Source: Pontibacter burrus
GTDB lineage: Bacteria; Bacteroidota; Bacteroidia; Cytophagales; Hymenobacteraceae
Length of the DNA stretch: 64,000 nucleotides
Assembly: GCF_010686685.1 (NCBI RefSeq)
Contig: NZ_JAAGWD010000003.1
Location: 248,001 to 312,000, forward strand
Direction: 5' to 3'
Positions within the stretch are counted from its first letter, which is position 1; each line of letters begins with the position of its first letter. The position numbers were made by a program, and so were the translations under genes. Below the pieces are notes generated by a model. It was not told where the DNA came from. It searched no databases and was given only the letters and a program-made list of their open reading frames with translations. This document shows, one piece after another, positions 62,179-64,000 of the stretch.

Positions 62179-64000
62179 TTATTCGCTTTTTAAAGATACT
62201 ACCGGATTAGCCATTGCGGCTTTTATGGCTTGGAAACTCATGGTAAGTAGTGCAATTAATAACGTCGCAATCCCAGCCAGAATGAATGGTGTGTAGCTAA
62301 GCGTAATGCGGTATGTAAAATCCTGTAGCCACAGGTTCATTAAGTAGTAGGCAATTGGTATGGCAATTACAAAAGCGACCAATACAAGTTTTACAAATTC
62401 TTTAGAGAACAATACCGTAATGCTGAAGTTTGAAGCACCTAATACTTTGCGGATACCTACTTCTTTGGTACGCTGTGCAACCATAAAGGCCACTAATCCA
62501 TACAAACCAATGCAACCAATAAAGATGGCGATCAGAGAGAATACTTTGAACAACGTATTTTGCCTGGCTTCATCCTGGTAAAATTCCGCTATCGTATCAT
62601 CCAGGTATTCATAGTTAAAAACATCATCCGGGTAAGCTATTTCCCATACTTTTTCTAAATGCTGCAAGGCTTCTTTCTGCTGGGTCATGTCAATTTTAGC
62701 TGATAAGACACTATAGGCATCCGGGTTTTTGGTCATAATCAGCGGCTCGATGGGAGATGCCAGTGATGCCTGGTGAAAATCTGCTACTACACCAACTATA
62801 GCACCTGCGTATTTTCTTTCGCCCAGCGACAAGTACTTGCCTATCGCATCTTCGGGTGTTTTAAGCCCAAGCTTGCGACGCATAGTGTCATTAATGACCA
62901 TATGGTAGATCGAGTCGCTGTCAGGGTAAGGTTTGCCAGCCAGAAACTGCATATCATATAAACCAAAGTAGTATGGGTCTACAAACTTTTTGTGTGTCTG
63001 GAAATCGGCATCTTTTGCGGCATGATTGAAGTAAAAGTTACCGTAGCTGATGTTGCCGGAAGATGGGGCATCAGAGCCAAAACTTACTCCTTTGATAGCC
63101 GGGTTATTTAACAATTCCTGGCGTAGGGGCTGTATTTTATATCCTGAGTTTCGGGGTAAAGTAATAGTAACTACAGCTTCCTTATCATAGCCCAGCGATT
63201 TGTTCCGAAAGAAATTCATTTGCTCGTTTACAAGCAGTGTACAAATAATGAGCACCTGGCAAATGGTAAACTGCATCACTACCAATACCTGACGTAACGA
63301 TACGCCGCCAAATTTCTGCAAACTCATACGGCTGCGCAACGCTGTGATGGGTTGAAAATTAGACAGCACAAAGGCAGGGTAAAATCCGGCGAAAAGAGTA
63401 ACCAACAGCGTTTGAACTACCAAAAACAGCAACAGTACCTGATCATCAAGCAAGCTGAATGTAATCTTCAGGTCGAGCAGTTCATTTAAGTAAGGTAATG
63501 CCAACTCCGTGAAAATAACAGAAAGGAAAGTAGCGCACAGTACAATTAACAGGGTTTCGCACAGAAACTGAAGTACCAATTGAGAGCGGCTACTGCCCAT
63601 TACTTTTCGTACACCAACTTCTTTTGCACGCCTGATGGCCTGTGCTGTAGCAAGGTTTATAAAGTTTATACAAGCCGTAAGCAACAGCACAATGCCAACT
63701 ATAGCCATAGCTAAAATCAGTTCTTTAGCTATAGTGGTCTGGGCAAAAGCGCCAAAAAAGCTGGTGTTATAGTGTATGTCTTTTAAAGGCTGCAATAGGT
63801 ATTTCATGGTGTGGCCCGGGCTTTCACGTGCTATGTGCTGCTTCACAAATTGGTTAACCGATGCTTCAGCTGTAGTTACAGGCATTTTATCGGGTAGCAC
63901 CACAAATGTCTGGTGGTCGCTTGATAGGTTGCCCCAATCTGTTGGCAGTGTTTTACGGATTGTCTCATATGAGATCAGCATAACAAACGGGAACTCGGTA
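62179..64000 (-). CDS. ABC transporter permease, MacB/FtsX type (N-terminus beyond window)
   Basis: The frame is open to the window edge; the ATG at 63981 is internal, because in-frame codons for EFPFV precede it, so the 5' part is missing. The visible part has a periplasmic MacB_PCD-like domain, the FtsX permease region (LTACINFINLATAQAIRRAKEVGVRKVMG) and a second copy of the same motif near the end (AQRTKEVGIRKVLGAS). It ends with the last helix and the PVVSLKSE tail typical of Bacteroidota duplicated permeases. These export or signal through an ATPase partner not seen here. The substrate is unknown. Confidence 0.92.
   Translation of the reverse strand, partial: TEFPFVMLISYETIRKTLPTDWGNLSSDHQTFVVLPDKMPVTTAEASVNQFVKQHIARESPGHTMKYLLQPLKDIHYNTSFFGAFAQTTIAKELILAMAIVGIVLLLTACINFINLATAQAIRRAKEVGVRKVMGSSRSQLVLQFLCETLLIVLCATFLSVIFTELALPYLNELLDLKITFSLLDDQVLLLFLVVQTLLVTLFAGFYPAFVLSNFQPITALRSRMSLQKFGGVSLRQVLVVMQFTICQVLIICTLLVNEQMNFFRNKSLGYDKEAVVTITLPRNSGYKIQPLRQELLNNPAIKGVSFGSDAPSSGNISYGNFYFNHAAKDADFQTHKKFVDPYYFGLYDMQFLAGKPYPDSDSIYHMVINDTMRRKLGLKTPEDAIGKYLSLGERKYAGAIVGVVADFHQASLASPIEPLIMTKNPDAYSVLSAKIDMTQQKEALQHLEKVWEIAYPDDVFNYEYLDDTIAEFYQDEARQNTLFKVFSLIAIFIGCIGLYGLVAFMVAQRTKEVGIRKVLGASNFSITVLFSKEFVKLVLVAFVIAIPIAYYLMNLWLQDFTYRITLSYTPFILAGIATLLIALLTMSFQAIKAAMANPVVSLKSE

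Overview
The window looks like chromosomal DNA of a Bacteroidota bacterium, most likely order Cytophagales and close to Hymenobacteraceae (Pontibacter-like). The evidence is large secreted proteins ending in type IX secretion (T9SS) sorting domains, LytS/LytTR signalling, tricorn-like and IRBP-like S41 peptidases, weak Shine-Dalgarno usage and a Bacteroidota-type tRNA-Glu. The genus is an inference. I saw no transposase, integrase, rRNA, CRISPR array or phage gene.

Layout. 1-4.9 kb: unrelated housekeeping and regulatory genes (end of a GNAT acetyltransferase, a ferredoxin-cyclase fusion, two small membrane proteins, a TetR regulator with operator-like repeats, a di-heme cytochrome c) and a decayed lactonase remnant. 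5-29.2 kb: a large surface-polysaccharide locus with an initiating phosphoglycosyltransferase, an Arn-like lipid-linked sugar module (ArnT-, ArnC- and ArnE/F-like), acetamido-sugar synthesis (Gfo/Idh dehydrogenase, two aminotransferases, two hexapeptide acetyltransferases, an epimerase), Wza/Wzc export and copolymerase, Wzx flippase, Wzy polymerase, many GT2/GT4 enzymes, an Alg14/Alg13-type split transferase and an AsnB-type amidotransferase.

29.2-37.5 kb (minus strand): a second glycan unit. It has two polysaccharide-lyase-like lipoproteins sharing an apparently identical 768-bp core, a glycosidase lipoprotein, and a 1324-residue protein that joins a cellulose-synthase-like GT2 to a GH26-like and a GH2/GH5-like glycosidase domain. 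I rate this synthase-glycosidase locus the best candidate for an undescribed system. 38-47 kb: two giant secreted proteins, one with amidotransferase-like and deacetylase-like domains and one with a dimethylformamidase-like domain. Both carry the same Ig-like, DUF4082-like, TIG and T9SS modules, and a small secreted protein lies between them.

47.7-64 kb: a tricorn-like protease, a small T9SS protein followed by a roughly 1800-residue protein with 15 fibronectin-III-like repeats, an S41 peptidase, a LytS/LytTR two-component pair, tRNA-Glu and a MacB/FtsX-type permease cut by the window edge.

Together the genes suggest a cell-envelope region. A Wzx/Wzy polysaccharide and a second, synthase-type glycan are made, trimmed by lyases and glycosidases, and accompanied by surface proteins exported by T9SS. 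Two repeat signals run through the window: the palindrome AACTATAGTT, far commoner than chance, and short related boxes next to terminator hairpins.
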